NCBI GenBank assembly: GCA_037783415.1
Contig: JAZGTN010000085.1
Coordinates: 4,211,501 to 4,275,500 of the forward strand
Direction of reading: 5' to 3'
Origin: Leptasterias polaris
Lineage: Eukaryota; Echinodermata; Asteroidea; Forcipulatida; Asteriidae
DNA length: 64,000 bases
Positions within the stretch are counted from its first letter, which is position 1. Each line of letters opens with the position of its first letter. This document shows, in pieces, positions 22,035-35,431 of this stretch. The position numbers and the translations under genes were made by a program. A model generated the notes under the pieces. The model was given only the letters and a program-made list of their open reading frames with translations. It did not search any database and had not been told where the DNA came from.

Positions 22035-23128
22035 AGCCCTGGGGAACGAAACATGCCAAGCAGGACAGTTTCGGAAAAGTCCGGTAATATTAATTATTGG
22101 AAGAAAAAAATATCAATAACAATAAGCTTAATTAAACTCTGACTTAATGTAATTTTAATAAGATACTTTAGATATACGTACATGAAGACTCAAATGCCTT
22201 TAAATTATTTACACGTCGATCGCGAAATGCTTCAAGGGAAACACCGGCTCCGTTGGGCTATTTTGGAAAAAAATAAAAATAATTAGACTAAAACATGACT
22301 CCAAAGGTCTTCCAGGAATGGAGAAGAACGGTTCCTAAAAGAAACCATCAACTTTGGCCGTTTTTTTAAACATTTTCAAAAAACGAAGGTCACGTTGGTT
22401 ATCCGAACCACTCGGAGTATAGTTTTACCTCCAGCCGTATATAAATTAATTACTGCACCAAATTCAACTCTGTTTTTTAACAAGTCTTTATGAGTATTTG
22501 ACAAACGAAAATTCGTATTCAAATTATGGATACAAGTTGTAAAAAAAATATAATAACCGAACGTAAGATTTTGTTTCAGAGAGTCCGAGCAACGGAAGCG
22601 TGTTTTACAGTGCACAGCGTGGTGACTAGCGGTGGGACTCAGCGCGACAGAAACCCCCTACCTAAGAAATAGTTGTAAATGGAAGCTCACGAACATGTGG
22701 GAGGGGTAGGGAGCAAGACCACCAACTACGTTGTTGTCATCGCCGGTTTGCCAGTCGGTACACCTCGCTGATCGAATCCGCTGTTTCAAAATCGCAACGT
22801 TTCAATGCTCTGTGTACGTTCCTTCCCCCGATTTGTACTGAATTTCTTGGTAATTAAGTAAGATTTTTGTCAATACATAGGAATACCACTTTTGCGGTGC
22901 AATTAGTTTAAACAATTTTTGTGACAAAACAATTTTAAAAAACGAACCCCCCCCCAAAAAAAACCAAAAAAAAAAACCGCAGCCCCTGAAGGGACAGGTG
23001 AAAAAGAAATTAAAATTTTAAAGGTGGAAAAAAAATACCTCACTCGAAATTTCTATTTCATCCCTCGACACACAAAATCCCAATAATTGTTTTCGTTTCC
23101 TCAAAATATTATTTTATTCAATCTATGA
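22035..23128. other. 3' flank of SLC13; no gene seen
   Basis: Probable 3' untranslated region up to the AATAAA at 22272, then AT-rich sequence with A- and C-runs near 22950 and no frame worth calling. Confidence 0.5.
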
Positions 23129-23187
23129 TTTTGTCACACAAAATATTATTTTTTATTTTGTCACACAAAATATTATTTTTTATTTTG
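23129..23187. repeat. 27-bp tandem repeat, about two copies
   Basis: TTGTCACACAAAATATTATT plus TTTTATT repeats with a 27-bp period. Confidence 0.8.
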
Positions 23188-23234
23188 TGAACGAAGTGTG
23201 TTTTTCTAGACTATTTAATTATTCCTAGAAAACA

Positions 23235-23515
23235 CGTTTTCGTTCCCTCGAACATGCTTTCTTTCCCCCGAAATATGATTTCGTTCTCCAAAAATACGGT
23301 TTCGTTCCCTAAAAATACGCTTTCGTTCCCTGAAGATACGCTTTCGTTCCCTGAAGATACGCTTTCGTTTCCTTTAAATATGACTTTGTTTGCCCAAAAT
23401 ATACTTTCGTTCCCTAAAAATACGCTTTCTTTTCCTCGAAATACAATTTTGTTCGCCCGAAATATACTTTCGTTCCCCAGAATTCCTTTCGTTCCGTCAA
23501 GATAGCTTTCGTTAC
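23235..23515. repeat. Degenerate 21-bp minisatellite
   Basis: About 13 diverged copies of TTTCGTTCCCTAAAAATACG with a 21-bp period. Because the period is a multiple of three and the unit lacks stops, both strands show open frames (GNESVFL repeats on the minus strand). I treat these as non-coding. Confidence 0.8.
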
Positions 23516-24279
23516 CCTGAAGTCCAATCACAACAATTTGTTACATTACCTTGTGAGGGGCGACTTTGAAAGGGGGCGAGTTTGTATGTGAGGGGGCGAC
23601 TTTGCTGGGGGCGAGTTGACTGGTTTCCGTGTCCGTTGTTTTTGCACACTTTCAGATGGATAACGTAGATTGGATCATCATGCCTTGCCATAGTAAAACA
23701 TTTACATAAACAGAGCACTAGTCTACTTGCAACATTGCGCAGCATGTACCCCGTAAATTTGGCACTTGCAACGCCTGGTAAAGCGTATACGCTGACCTTT
23801 GACCGCTTCTGTTTTTTCGGTCATTTCTCGTTAAAAGTCCTGCAAAGTTTTTGAAAATTTTCAAAATTGTCAAAGTTTTGAATAATTGTTGTTGTTTTTA
23901 TATGTTTTGTTTTGTTTAATAATTATTACTTATTGTTTAAGTCATTAGAAATGGTTTAAAGATTTGAATAAAGCACTACATTTTACAGTAAATTATTTAA
24001 GCTAAAGTTAAAACAATATTCACCTAAAATAACACAAATTACAAGGAAACGTCCAGGGTAAACCCCACTCCCCAGAAGCGTTGAAAGGTAATCGGATACA
24101 CTGCACAAACTGCATGGGGTGTAACATTTGACACAATGGTTGTTGTCACATTATATGTACCCAAAAAGAATCAAAATTTATCAAAAAAGATTTTAAAATA
24201 GCCCTTCTTTCTGCCAATTACATTGGTATCATTTTAACACCCTAGGTGTTAATTTTGTATTTGACAACAACCCCAGTTT

Positions 24280-24328
24280 CAGTGTTGTAGTCGAGACCCG
24301 ACAGTCCGGGGAGCGACCTACAACACTG
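24280..24328. other. Strong hairpin
   Basis: CAGTGTTGTAG (24280-24290) and CTACAACACTG (24318-24328) pair perfectly; TCG/CGA and CCCG/CGGG continue the stem after a bulge. It is too short for a typical microRNA precursor. Confidence 0.5.
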
Positions 24329-27278
24329 CCCAGTTTCAGCTGTGAAGGAACGAGGTATTTTGAATGGTATTAATCTTATGTTGAATGAATGATACGTTTC
24401 GATGATATCGGAGACTTGAGTACGACTCTCAAGCTTTGCAAGGGTGTGAAAAAACAGCATCGAGATGTAATTATGCTTATTATTCACGTAATGTGAGTTT
24501 ACCCTGCGATGCCTTTGCACTTTTAATACTACATGAGTGCCATTGGGTACAGCAGCCAGAAGACCGTTGGGGAAACGTGTCTACTTCTTTTGCAATGATG
24601 ATTTCATACTTTTTCCACAGCTATAACAACCTTTCCTGATGGGACGTTGTAAAAAATATATTAGCACACACACAAATTGCAACAACAAAAACATTTTTTT
24701 ATTTTTTTTATTTTAGTTGTAAAGTTTTTGCACTGCAGAATCACACAAAGTGTTTTATAACTGATGGAAACTCGAAATCCATGAGTCATACTGCCTGAAA
24801 GGTCAAAGACCATGTCAATTAGGCCTGTCTGAGATATAACTTAAAAAAAGGTTTCACGACTAATTAAGGAAAATGTGTTTATGGTCTATTGGTTGCAGAC
24901 CTGAATTGTACGGTGAAAAATCACGTATACTTATGATCCTATTACTGACTTATGCCCGGCCTTTCTAGGTAATAACCCCTCGAGTTACAGAGTAACACAA
25001 TTTGTACCAATCTTACAATAGCAATATTTAATCGCTTAGTGTTTTGATAAGATTTAAGATTATATAGTGACAGCACGTACCTCAGGATACAAAGTGTTAA
25101 ACGCTTCACAGTTTAAGGTATTCCGATTATGATCCGAGTTATACATTTAGTAAAGTGCTTTTGATTGTAATCTAATTAGTTGTGTGTGAAATTTAGATTT
25201 ACATTCTTGTTATTTTAGTGTACTTTTAAACCGTGTTATACTTGCTCGTAATTTCATTATAGTATACCAATACATAAAATGCGACAAAATTATATTAATT
25301 TTTATTTATTTATTTGTAATTAGTTTTTTTTTCTTTCTTCTTTTTCAATTAATCAATCACTCACTTTATTTCCACAGCAGTACATAAAGATACATATTAG
25401 TTTCACAAAGATCAAATGAATATAGTAAAAGTAAGCCTAAATGGGACTAGAAAATACCAACGGTATGCATAGAACATGAACTCGGCAAAGACATGGAGGA
25501 GGTAAGCGAAAAGCAAAGCTTTTCGAGTGCACACCCCCCCCCCCCCCTAAATCATTTGTATTTGACGAATACGACTCCATCTATTTCATACTCCAAAAGA
25601 CATCAGGAACACAAGTAAAAGCCAGAAAAGTGGATCAATGCAATTAGTACACAGTATTTGACATTATGTTAACGATTTATATAAGTCAAGGTACAAAACC
25701 TGCTGGTGGTGTTCTGAAATTGGTAGAAAAGATAATGCCGAGCACACACAGGAAACATTAGCAAAGTGTAGGTATTAGTAGCTTGACTCTAGATTTTTTT
25801 CATCAAAATTAAAGTAAAGGGTGATATTTCTATCGTGAAAAATTAAGAACTTTCACTTTATATATTTAGTTATTTACTTAATGTGTAAGGGCTGTATCAC
25901 ATGAACATTTTACAGGAAAACAATCCCAGTTAATCTCGAAGACGAAAACGTTTTACATTTTACATCAATTGGTTTGAGATATTTTTAAAAAAGCAGAAAA
26001 GAAATTACCTTATTGCTTTATCGAGGTGTTCCATTTGCGTATAACGCATGAATGGCATTAGATTTACCTCATCTGTTATTTAATTAAAGTAAAATTATTA
26101 TTACCGAATTGTGAGCTGCTTCTATCACTTTGACCTGGTCGTTAAAAGAACTATTTGGTGTATTCACGGTGGACCGAGTGACCCAATTCCTTCAACCAAC
26201 CCTTGTGTATGCGAGACAAAGAAACAGATCCAACATGAATCTAAAATTAATTCCACATGATTTGACAATGGCGCCAGTCAATCGATGTCCCTTTTCTTTT
26301 TTGTGTGAGATTAATATTATTCAGGTGGAAAATTAACAGGATAAAAATAATACCCTTCAAACGTAACTCGTAAAAATCGGCGCATAATGTATTCTTCGTG
26401 GGACCTTGGACTCGAAGTCGAGATTCTGAACACATTTTAGCACGCGGAGGAAGGTCTTGGAATCAGCAGATCCTTGTAACCCACTTCAGTCTTATGTCCA
26501 AAGTGACTGTAAAGAAATTGGGTTCGTCAAATCAATGAACAATCGACGGTGCATTAATCATATATAGGCCCTATGTTGTTTTTGGTTACGTTGCTGTGTA
26601 ACTTGCACCATTGATAGTAACATGCACGAGCATGGCATCACCTTTGAGAGGTATTTTTATGATAAAGTGAAATTCGTATAGGTGCGTGATGTACTGGTAT
26701 AAGAAACGGCGTCGCTTTCCATTAGAAATAATCTTGTTGGCAGAAGTTCTTCCTTGGTCTATTCTTTCTCCGTTTTTACACGATTTAATAAGGAGGGACG
26801 GCTTTAATTTAACAAGAAGTTTTTTTGTGTTTTTTTTTTAAGTTTTTTTTTATTGTTATTTTTGAAAATACTTCCCATCAACAAAACTGAATTTGACCTT
26901 AATTAGACTCCCTCTTAAAAAAGGGTTCGTCAGTGGGTGAGGAAAAAATGTGCACAAGAGAAATAAGAAACATGTGTTATGCATCACTCCAGGATTGTAA
27001 TAAAGACACTTCTGTACCTCATTAGTGGTTTATTTGGAGATGACAATAGGCTTTTGTTAAAGTTCTTCCGTTTTCCGAGGCTAAAACAACTTAAATTAGA
27101 ATCAAGGTAATCATTTTCTCGTGTTTAATTATAGTAGTGGTTACAAAATGACTTTCGCTATACTGACGGCTGTTTAGAATCACACTCTGTGTCTTAGGTC
27201 AGAGCTGGTAAATGTATCAACGAAATATGAGACTGTCCGGGACAGCAATCCCGGTCATGTCTTGCTGCATGGTCCCCG

Positions 27279-27300
27279 CCCCCCCCCCCCCCCCCCCCCC
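27279..27300. repeat. C22 tract
   Basis: Pure C run in the gene-free stretch. Confidence 0.9.
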
Positions 27301-30300
27301 GTTCAATGTTGCCTCTCATTGCGCGGTCTGCGCTCCAGCTGGGGTTAACAACATTGTGTGGGGAACGAACGGGAGAGGGTATGTTATTGTCACGTGGCCC
27401 AAGCTTTTTGGCTGGGATTGTAGGTGGAAGCAGACTTACCAGGTAAATCCAGGGCTCCCGGTAAAAGTGTGCGCAAACTCAGAACTAAATTAACAATGGA
27501 AACTTATTCGGTTAGTTGCCCCAAACGTTTCAAAGTCCCCAGCTAAGTGTTATTTCATCTTGGAAATTCACTCTTCCTCTTTTAACGTACTTGTATGGCA
27601 CTGTTTTATAATTCATACACGGCTTTATTTGATAAACTCATATTGTAAAATGTTAATGCCTGAACTCGAACCGTCAAAGGTTATTATACAACAACAAAAA
27701 ACTACACTCGGAGATAAAGGCTTGTCAATTAAGGAAAATAAAAATGCAGCACGAAGTGCACTTACCATTAAAGCATGGTATATAACTACTATGAAAATGT
27801 AGTAAGCGGCACCATTGACAAAAAAACATTACCTCTTAAAAGCGCAAGATGCAAATCGATGTTTTCAACTGGGTGCTCAGTAACAGTGCAAATCACGCAA
27901 GCTTTTTAGATATATTTTTATGGAAGCAAAATCAATTCGATAAAAGATGGTCCGACTGAGAAATTAACTAAATGTTTTTATACAAAGATAAATTACAAAT
28001 TTACAGTCGGCTGATGACTACATAATAATTATACATGATAATTATACATGTAGAAAATAAAATTAAGAAAATGTATACAGCTACTTCGCTGTTCATTTTA
28101 TTTCTGAACATTTTTTTTATTCTACTTTATAACTACATCCTGGTATTTGCCTTTTGACTATACCAAGTGCTTTCCGACCGACTCATGTAGTACAGACAGG
28201 CCCATAAGCTAAATAATGTTTATTTATCTTTGTCCAATATGTATAGAGACCTATCTATTTTATTATTTTTACACTGAAATATCTTTGCTCGCAATTTCAT
28301 TCACTGTTTACGTAAATTTCTCATCACAGATTGGACATTTCAAAATTAGTCATTAGTGTTTTTGCATATAATCATGCGCTACTTCAAATGTCAAAAGGCA
28401 AGCGAGCTAGAAGTAGGCATAGTGAACTTTTGAACTTGTGTCGTACACAGCACGGAGTACTATTTGTTTCAACGTTTACAGAGAAACTCCATAGTTTATT
28501 ACATACTTCTCTTTTTCTGTTAACATTTCAAACACTAGGAATTCTGTCCAATAACAACTATGGTGTGTACTTTTTCGAAGAAACTGAACTAATAAATATG
28601 TGCAACTTTTTGCGGTTCTCAAAACGTAAGATCTATTTTCAAATTAATTTGCCATTCCTATGTTTCAATGCGAATTTCGTTTGCAAGTTAACTTTCCGTT
28701 TCTATAGAAACAAAAGAGTTTTACGAAATCGTTTTCAGTCAGCAATTTCATCCCCAGGAATCTATATGCATTTCATTAGGCCTAACATTATTAGTAATTC
28801 ACGTGCATGAAAATGCACAGACATATAGTATACATAAAACAGCCGTTGAATCAATACCAGGACCATTCATTTATATTATTAACATTGACAAAAATAGACA
28901 AGAGGGAGATCAACAAGTTGCATTGATGAATTTCCGCTGACGGTAGAGGTCAACATTGGAGAGTATTACGCTGAAGGCTGTGGCTAAAAGCTACGGACAA
29001 CATTCAAGACAAAAGCCAGAAAATATTTTAAATTTTAATCATTAACAAAACAAAAAACATACTTATATAAAAATATAAAAATTAATATTATACATATATT
29101 TTCCCTATGATTTTGTATGTCTGTTGTTGATGATTCTTGAATAAATGGAATAAAATAACTACACTCAAAAGAAGAAAAAAATAAGTAAATAAATGAAAAA
29201 GGAGTGAGTAGTGATTCCAAATTATGTTTGCCAAAACTCAATGCAGGTACCTACCATTTTGATAAGATGTTAAGCGTTGTCTGGCAGATTGCTAATCGGC
29301 ACGGTAAATAATTAAAAAGTCAGAGTATATACTTTGGCATGAATGCAGCACCAAGAAACTTACTTTAGCTGTTATGTTTGGTTAATAATTGGCGCCATTT
29401 TTTTCCCCCAGCCCTTTCTTCTAATACCCCACCGAGCTCATGTCACACAATGATTGAAACTGTTTATATCTAATAGGTGTGTATATTCAACTATACACAT
29501 CATTACATGTACAGGTACGAAAAGCAGTATTTAAAATCGCTGCACACATTTTAAAATAAGACGTGCTTTTGAAGCCGGTGCTTCTTTTGCTGAGATATCC
29601 GATGGACGGGCAAATAACAGCAGTTTGTTGTTCCGAGAAAATTTCATTTTAAGCTGACATATTTGTTTTATTATTAATAATATTAGTATGACTTTTATTT
29701 GTTATTATTATTTCTTTGGGTTTTTTAAGTAGAAGCCTTCATATTAAGATATTTGTTTTTATTCGAACCTGGAAATTAAAACAAATCACACTAAAACATA
29801 AATTCAAATAAAATCGAGTAGATTGACCACTTCTACTATTTAGTTTTATTGTTCATGCTGGTATTAAACGCTAAAAGAAAGGTTTAATTGCTGAAATGGT
29901 ATTCCTTTCTTGTCTTGGTAACAACAATATAATAACTGACGTGAAGTGACGACTGACTAAATGAGTTATAACCTGAATGACGTCAAAATAATATCAAAAA
30001 TAATGGCCGCTTTGTCTACATGTTGCAATTAAAAGCGCGTTATTGTGTAGTACACCATTCAACAAGCACACCTCCATTTTTAGCTTACAATTCCCATGTA
30101 CAGTGAAGCTGCAATGTGGGTTTATATGTCGTCATGGCAACGACGCTAGCTCGTTTGCAGAGGCAGGTCACATGATCGATCCATCCAAGGGCGTGCGGGG
30201 GGGGGGGGGGTGGGGGGTGGGGTAGGCCTACTGGCTACCTTCGTTCATAGCTCTCAAAGCATTATTAGTATGGTTTACTTAGCGTTAGCGTGTAATGAAT

Positions 30301-30633
30301 TGTATGTACACAAGCCGGCGACTCGGTTGTATGGGCCCATCTCATCGCAGTGACAAACATCCGCAGTAGACTCAGACTGTTTGATAAATTGGAGTCCTGT
30401 TGCTTCCCAACCTAATGTTCTCTTTGACATATTACAAAGTACAGCGTGTCGTGTACAAAAATACAACGTGTACCATCAGTTTCGCTTGGAACGAGTGTAT
30501 ATTTGGACCATTATGAAGACCATTGTGTTTTTATGACTGTCGTATTCAGAAAGAAAAAAAAGACAAATCGACATGACGTAGTTAACGTTAAATTTAGTAG
30601 CTTTCGAAGGATATCTCAGCAAATCGAATAATA

Positions 30634-30755
30634 TTGTTGTTGCTGTTGTGGTGGTGATAGTGGTGTTGTTGTTGTTGTGGTTTGTTTTTGTTTGTGTTGT
30701 TGGTGTTGTTGCTGTTGTTGTAACTGTTGCTGTTGTTGGTGGTGTTGTTGTTTGA
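30634..30755. repeat. GTT-rich trinucleotide repeat
   Basis: Imperfect GTT/GCT/GGT run; it accounts for Gln/Asn-rich frames on the minus strand. Confidence 0.85.
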
Positions 30756-32823
30756 CGACTGTCGCACAGGTATCACACCTTGGTTTCTTTCTGTTAATAT
30801 GGATGGGCAAAACAGTTCTCTAGAACCTACTGCTTTTACCGATTCTCCATTTTCTTGACATGAATTGAAATTTCGTTTAAATGTAGCATTGCAAATATTT
30901 AAGGGGAAATATTATTGTCTTATGTATACATGGGCGTTTTATTCGGTTAAATTGACAACGTAACGCAATGCATACTAAGATAAATATATAGTTTAAAAAA
31001 AGGCCTGCTTGGTTATATATGGCTAGACAATTTGTTAATTGTTCCCTACTGAATGCACATAAATCTCAAAAGCAACACAAACCAATCACTAGAAGTAAAA
31101 TGTTCTTTTACACTGATTAGATAGAGGCTACCTTGGAATTGACACAAATATTTTATCCTGAAGGCCCGAGGATGATTCCTCAGAAGACAAAACATGAAGA
31201 TTGCAGATGAAGAAGAGACGATGACTAATGTAAAAGACTCGATTATGGGAATGGTCTTCTGTTTGTCAGGATACACGACTATCTCGTCTCAAGCGTGGTC
31301 AAATCACTGCTGCAATAATCATCGCCAGCACCACGAAACTCGATCACATTACTCCAGTTCTTCATTACTCTACGCTGATTGCCAGTCCGGTATCACTTTC
31401 ATTTCAAACTGTCCCAATTACTACTTACAAAGTCATCAACGGCCTTACCACAATACATCAACGATCTTACCACAATACATCAACGATCTCATACCACTTC
31501 GGGTATATATAGGCCTATGTATATTTTTATTTATTTATGAATATTGGTGTTTGTTGAAAACAGTTTCAAAGGACAAGAATCTATGTGCGAGTAATAAATA
31601 AATAAGGATCAATTTCCTTTGTGCTTTGTCGAACGACATTAAATCACTTGGTGAAATATGGCATTTCAATTTCATTTCAGCTTAGTCCACATTTCACCTC
31701 ATGGTTATAATATTCTGTGACATTGCACTCATATGAACACAACGTAGACAAATCAAAGGATGTGCGTATAAAACAAACCAGGACTCACTTTCCTATTTTG
31801 ACATGCTCGGCTTTTATGGTCCGGAAAGGGGGCATGTAATTGACATTAGACTGTGATATTAATGGTTTGCCATTATTTTTTGACAAGCTGCTGAGTAGAG
31901 CTGTCGGCTGGCACTGATGTGCCTCACTCCGGCCCTTATGACATCATTGGTGGATGACTTGCTTTCATTTTTTTCCATCCACAATGAGTTTTGCTTGTTC
32001 TTTTGGGGCTTGGTGCACAATATCTTTGATTATACCTTACCATGTTAGCGATGAGGTTGTTATACCGTTTTGAATTGTTCTGTCTAGATTTGTAATAATG
32101 GAGTTTTAAATGAATTGGCAAAATGGCTTCAGCCTTTGAATTGCCTTGACCATAAGTAGAGTAAACACATTCACAACGAAACGGATCCAACGACAAGAAA
32201 TTGAATTTCTTTAAAAACTATTGTAGTGATTGGCTGAATCGATGCAAAGTGTTATACGCAATAAGCCAGCCATGTGTGACGATGGGGGGGGGGGGCGGGG
32301 CGGCAGCTTGAATAGCACCCCAGCCATGAGTCAGTCGTGTTGTACCAGCTATCCAGTGGTTCTCGTGTGAGTTCACTAAGAACGCGACCAACTAGAGCAA
32401 GACACGCCACTAGCGGAGTGTTGGTAGTAGTTAATATTAAACACTGCACCATCAGACACCACAGAGGCAATTTCTATGGCTGATTTCTATAAGTTTGACT
32501 TTCACTTATTATCTCCATTTCTTCCCTCTCACCCTTTTCTCCTCATACTTACACTGTCTTAGTTCATTGATTGTTTTCACTTGCAATTTTGTTCTTGGAT
32601 TGAATTGAAAGTGTGGGTATGCTGAGATTGCGTTCCGTTGGTTTCTGGAACCAGTCGATCGTTTTAATCATATATAAATGTAGATACATACATTCAAACT
32701 GGCATGTGACAATTTAATTTCAAAAGGTGATCGCCTTTTTGAGATATCGCCGTAAATCCGGAGCGGTTCGCAGGAAGAATAATTCGTCACTGGAAAACAC
32801 AATCTGCTGTGAAACGTATTTAA

Positions 32824-32943
32824 CAAAAAATAAGTTAGTGGCCTGACGTTTCGACCCTAGCAGAGTCTTTCTCGAAGGCTAAATGACAACACACAACACA
32901 CATACAAGCAGACAAGAGTTGCAACAACCTGTAACAAACAAAA
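32824..32943 (+). repeat. Inverted repeat, left arm
   Basis: 120 bp, perfect inverted partner of 33001-33120. Confidence 0.93.
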
Positions 32944-33181
32944 CAAAAAACAAAATATGACAAAGAACAAGGGAGGTAAGGAGGATCACCAAAGGGATAC
33001 TTTTGTTTGTTACAGGTTGTTGCAACTCTTGTCTGCTTGTATGTGTGTTGTGTGTTGTCATTTAGCCTTCGAGAAAGACTCTGCTAGGGTCGAAACGTCA
33101 GGCCACTAACTTATTTTTTGCATTTATACCACAGGTCCTTTTGGTTGGTAAGCAGTTTGCAACAGCTAATTCTATTTTCTC
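32826..33181. mobile_element. Retroelement remnant with 120-bp inverted repeat (Penelope-like?)
   Basis: Flanked by the 14-bp direct repeat AAACGTATTTAACA (32812-32825 and 33182-33195). Inside, 32824-32943 and 33001-33120 are perfect inverted copies of each other, 120 bp each with a 57-bp spacer. Each arm carries GACTCTGCTAGGGTCGAAAC then GTC, which resembles stem II, the GAAA box and cleavage triplet of a hammerhead ribozyme; the CUGAUGA box is degenerate. Hammerhead motifs in terminal repeats and variable-length target duplications are known in Penelope-like elements. No protein frame is present, so the class is inferred. Confidence 0.6.
33001..33120 (-). repeat. Inverted repeat, right arm
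   Basis: 120 bp, perfect inverted partner of 32824-32943. Confidence 0.93.
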
Positions 33182-33423
33182 AAACGTATTTAACAGTAAC
33201 ACTTCTCAGATTCAATTTTTTTTTTTTTTTTTAGGGGGGATAAAAGCTGATTTCTTTTTGTATAACCACATTACTCTGCAGTGAAATGAATCTCAATAAT
33301 ATGATACTATCGAAAGCTGATGAACTTCTGACAAAATAATGTTGTATTGCCATTCATTTTAAGAGTGATTACCAAAGTATATATCCCCTTTAACCCAGTT
33401 GAAAAAGTGGTACGATTTTGGCC

Positions 33424-33480
33424 TTAACCCTTTCAGCCCAAATGGCGACTTTAGTCGCCCAAGATAACACACAAAAAGCA
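33424..33480 (+). mobile_element. Solo piggyBac-like end
   Basis: TTAACCCTTTCAGCCC resembles the left end of the intact element (TTAACCCTATCAGTACC) and is followed by the near-palindrome GGCGACTTTAGTCGCC. I found no matching right end downstream. Confidence 0.4.
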
Positions 33481-33905
33481 CTCAAGCCTGAGCACAAAGG
33501 ACATTTGTTATCAATTTCATCATTTCAAAGATGAAGTCCTACCATTCTGTCAGGAATTGCAGTGCAACCCACTTCTAAATCAGTCTATTTTGTAATCATC
33601 TGACGTTTGTTATAATACAATGTTTTTATTAGATATTCCACTTGCAAAAGTCACTTTTTCCCCCCATCCGATTATAGTTGGTTTTTTCACACAGAAAGGT
33701 CACTGCTTAATATAGTATGTAATCCAATTTGTATAAGTCGAGGTCTGTCTGTTTCGCTTAATGCGCTCGGTCTTGCAAATAATTTCCAATCTATTTTGGC
33801 ATTGTTGTTGTTCAACATCCAATGTCAAAGCCAGAAGGGGTGTTGTAACATGGTAACATGGTTTCTCAGCGTGTACTAATTCAAAGGTCATCCAGTTCGG
33901 ATGAA

Positions 33906-33923
33906 GGGGGGGGGGGGGGGGGG
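33906..33923. repeat. G18 tract
   Basis: Pure G run. Confidence 0.9.
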
Positions 33924-34671
33924 TAATACCCTTGCAGATTACAAGACACATTTCAACAAGAGACCTTGATTAATATAAGATCGATGTTTAAAAAAGTCAA
34001 GTCGCATGAAACATATCCTTGTTCAACAATAACCAAGGACCCTTGTTATTTTTAACAGAGATTAAGACCTCCTCAACAGTGTAGTTACCATGGTTAAAAT
34101 ATATGTAGTGTGAAACGTTACGTTTAGTGTGATAACCAAAAACCCTTTCTTTGGCGATATCATTATTCTCATCTACAGAACGTGTCAGTATAAAGTAGAA
34201 ATTGTTCAGTGAAAGAACGTTGATGACCTTAACCCCACCCCCAGGTGAAAACAAGGAACGTCGGTTATTTTGTGTTTTAAGAAGTCATGTGAAAGCTTGT
34301 TAAATTATGCAATCGAACGGAAGACAGACAACCGACACCCAACACCGAGAACCTCTGTTACTGGTGCTCATGTGGAAGAACCATTAAGGACGTATCGCTA
34401 TTTGTTGATTCCATTTCAAGATAATTTCAACCGGAAACGGTAGCAGCTCCTTATTTAAATCAAGAACAGCATGCAAATTTCAAAAAAACTTCAGTTGTAA
34501 CATACTTTATAGATTCATTGAAATCAACAAAAATGGGAGATGTGATTAGGTTTTTGTCGGAAACTATTTTCCCCACATTTTGAGTCATGATTGTGCACGC
34601 TTGTTTAAGTACCCCCAACATTGAAATTAAATAAAACAACACAACTAACCTTAGTTTGAAACAGCACTTAA

Positions 34672-35028
34672 AGGTATTATACAGGATTGGCAGAGCTGAC
34701 AAAATAATCACAGACATTGTTCATGTTTTGTGTAATCAACCACATACATGAAATAACAAACCTGTGAAAATTTGAGCTCAATTGGTCATCGAGGTCACGA
34801 GAAAATAGCGAAAAGAGACCTTATGTGTTTTCTGTTTTTCAAACATCGAGTTTATTATCGCGCGCGATAAAAACTATTGTTTCACTCATTTCTCAAAAAC
34901 GATAGCATTTTAGGCAGAAATATTTTAATGAACCCTTTCTACCATTACTTACTTTAAATCATGTAAGTTATGTGTGAATCTGTGAACATTTGTGTTTTTC
35001 GATCTTACCAATAGTGTACACAGGGTCT
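34672..35028 (+). mobile_element. TTAA-flanked MITE, family B
   Basis: TTAA at 34668-34671 and 35029-35032. Ends AGGTATTATACAGGATTGG and, reversed from the right, AGACCCTGTGTACACTATTGG. Internal CGCGCGATAAAAACTATTG block. Nearly identical to the copy at 45055-45412. Confidence 0.85.
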
Positions 35029-35431
35029 TTAAATCACATATTTATTATGACGACACATACACACAAAACTTATAGAAATGAAATTTACTTTCAAAGGATT
35101 TTAATTTAAAAACCAACATCACGTCCACCTGTCATCATAATTATTTATATTTCTGTTTTACCACTTCTATTTCTTTTGGGGGGGTTTGGAGTTCTTAATC
35201 CAGGCGTATTATTTGTATGTTGCGCTTTTGTCGCAGTATACTTCACATAGTTGCATGAACATGTTTTATTTAGTCAAAATGCCAGCGACATTATGTAACT
35301 CTTCCAATTCTTTTGCCCAATTTAATTATATATAAGACCTTTATCAAGGTAACTCTAAAGTTAACATCTGTATATTTGTGGCACAAAATAACTAATCAAT
35401 AGTTTTTTGTTTTTTTCGTTCTTTTCCTTAA

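Larger units (their letters stand above)
24330..32800. other. Long gene-free stretch
   Basis: AT-rich sequence without a frame that resembles a known protein. It holds the poly(C) tracts 25534-25547 and 27279-27300, poly(G) at 30197-30210 and 32284-32295, a GTT/GCT-type trinucleotide run at about 30634-30755, and a 24-bp duplication near 31446-31490 (TTACCACAATACATCAACGA). Open frames of up to 159 codons here look like chance. Confidence 0.5.

Noticed and set aside
28331..28810. 159-codon plus-strand frame
   Set aside because: It opens at TTG, not ATG; AT-rich with no recognisable domain, typical of chance in this composition.
31194..31601. 135-codon plus-strand frame rich in His and Ser
   Set aside because: Runs through a 24-bp duplication; no domain, no splice context.
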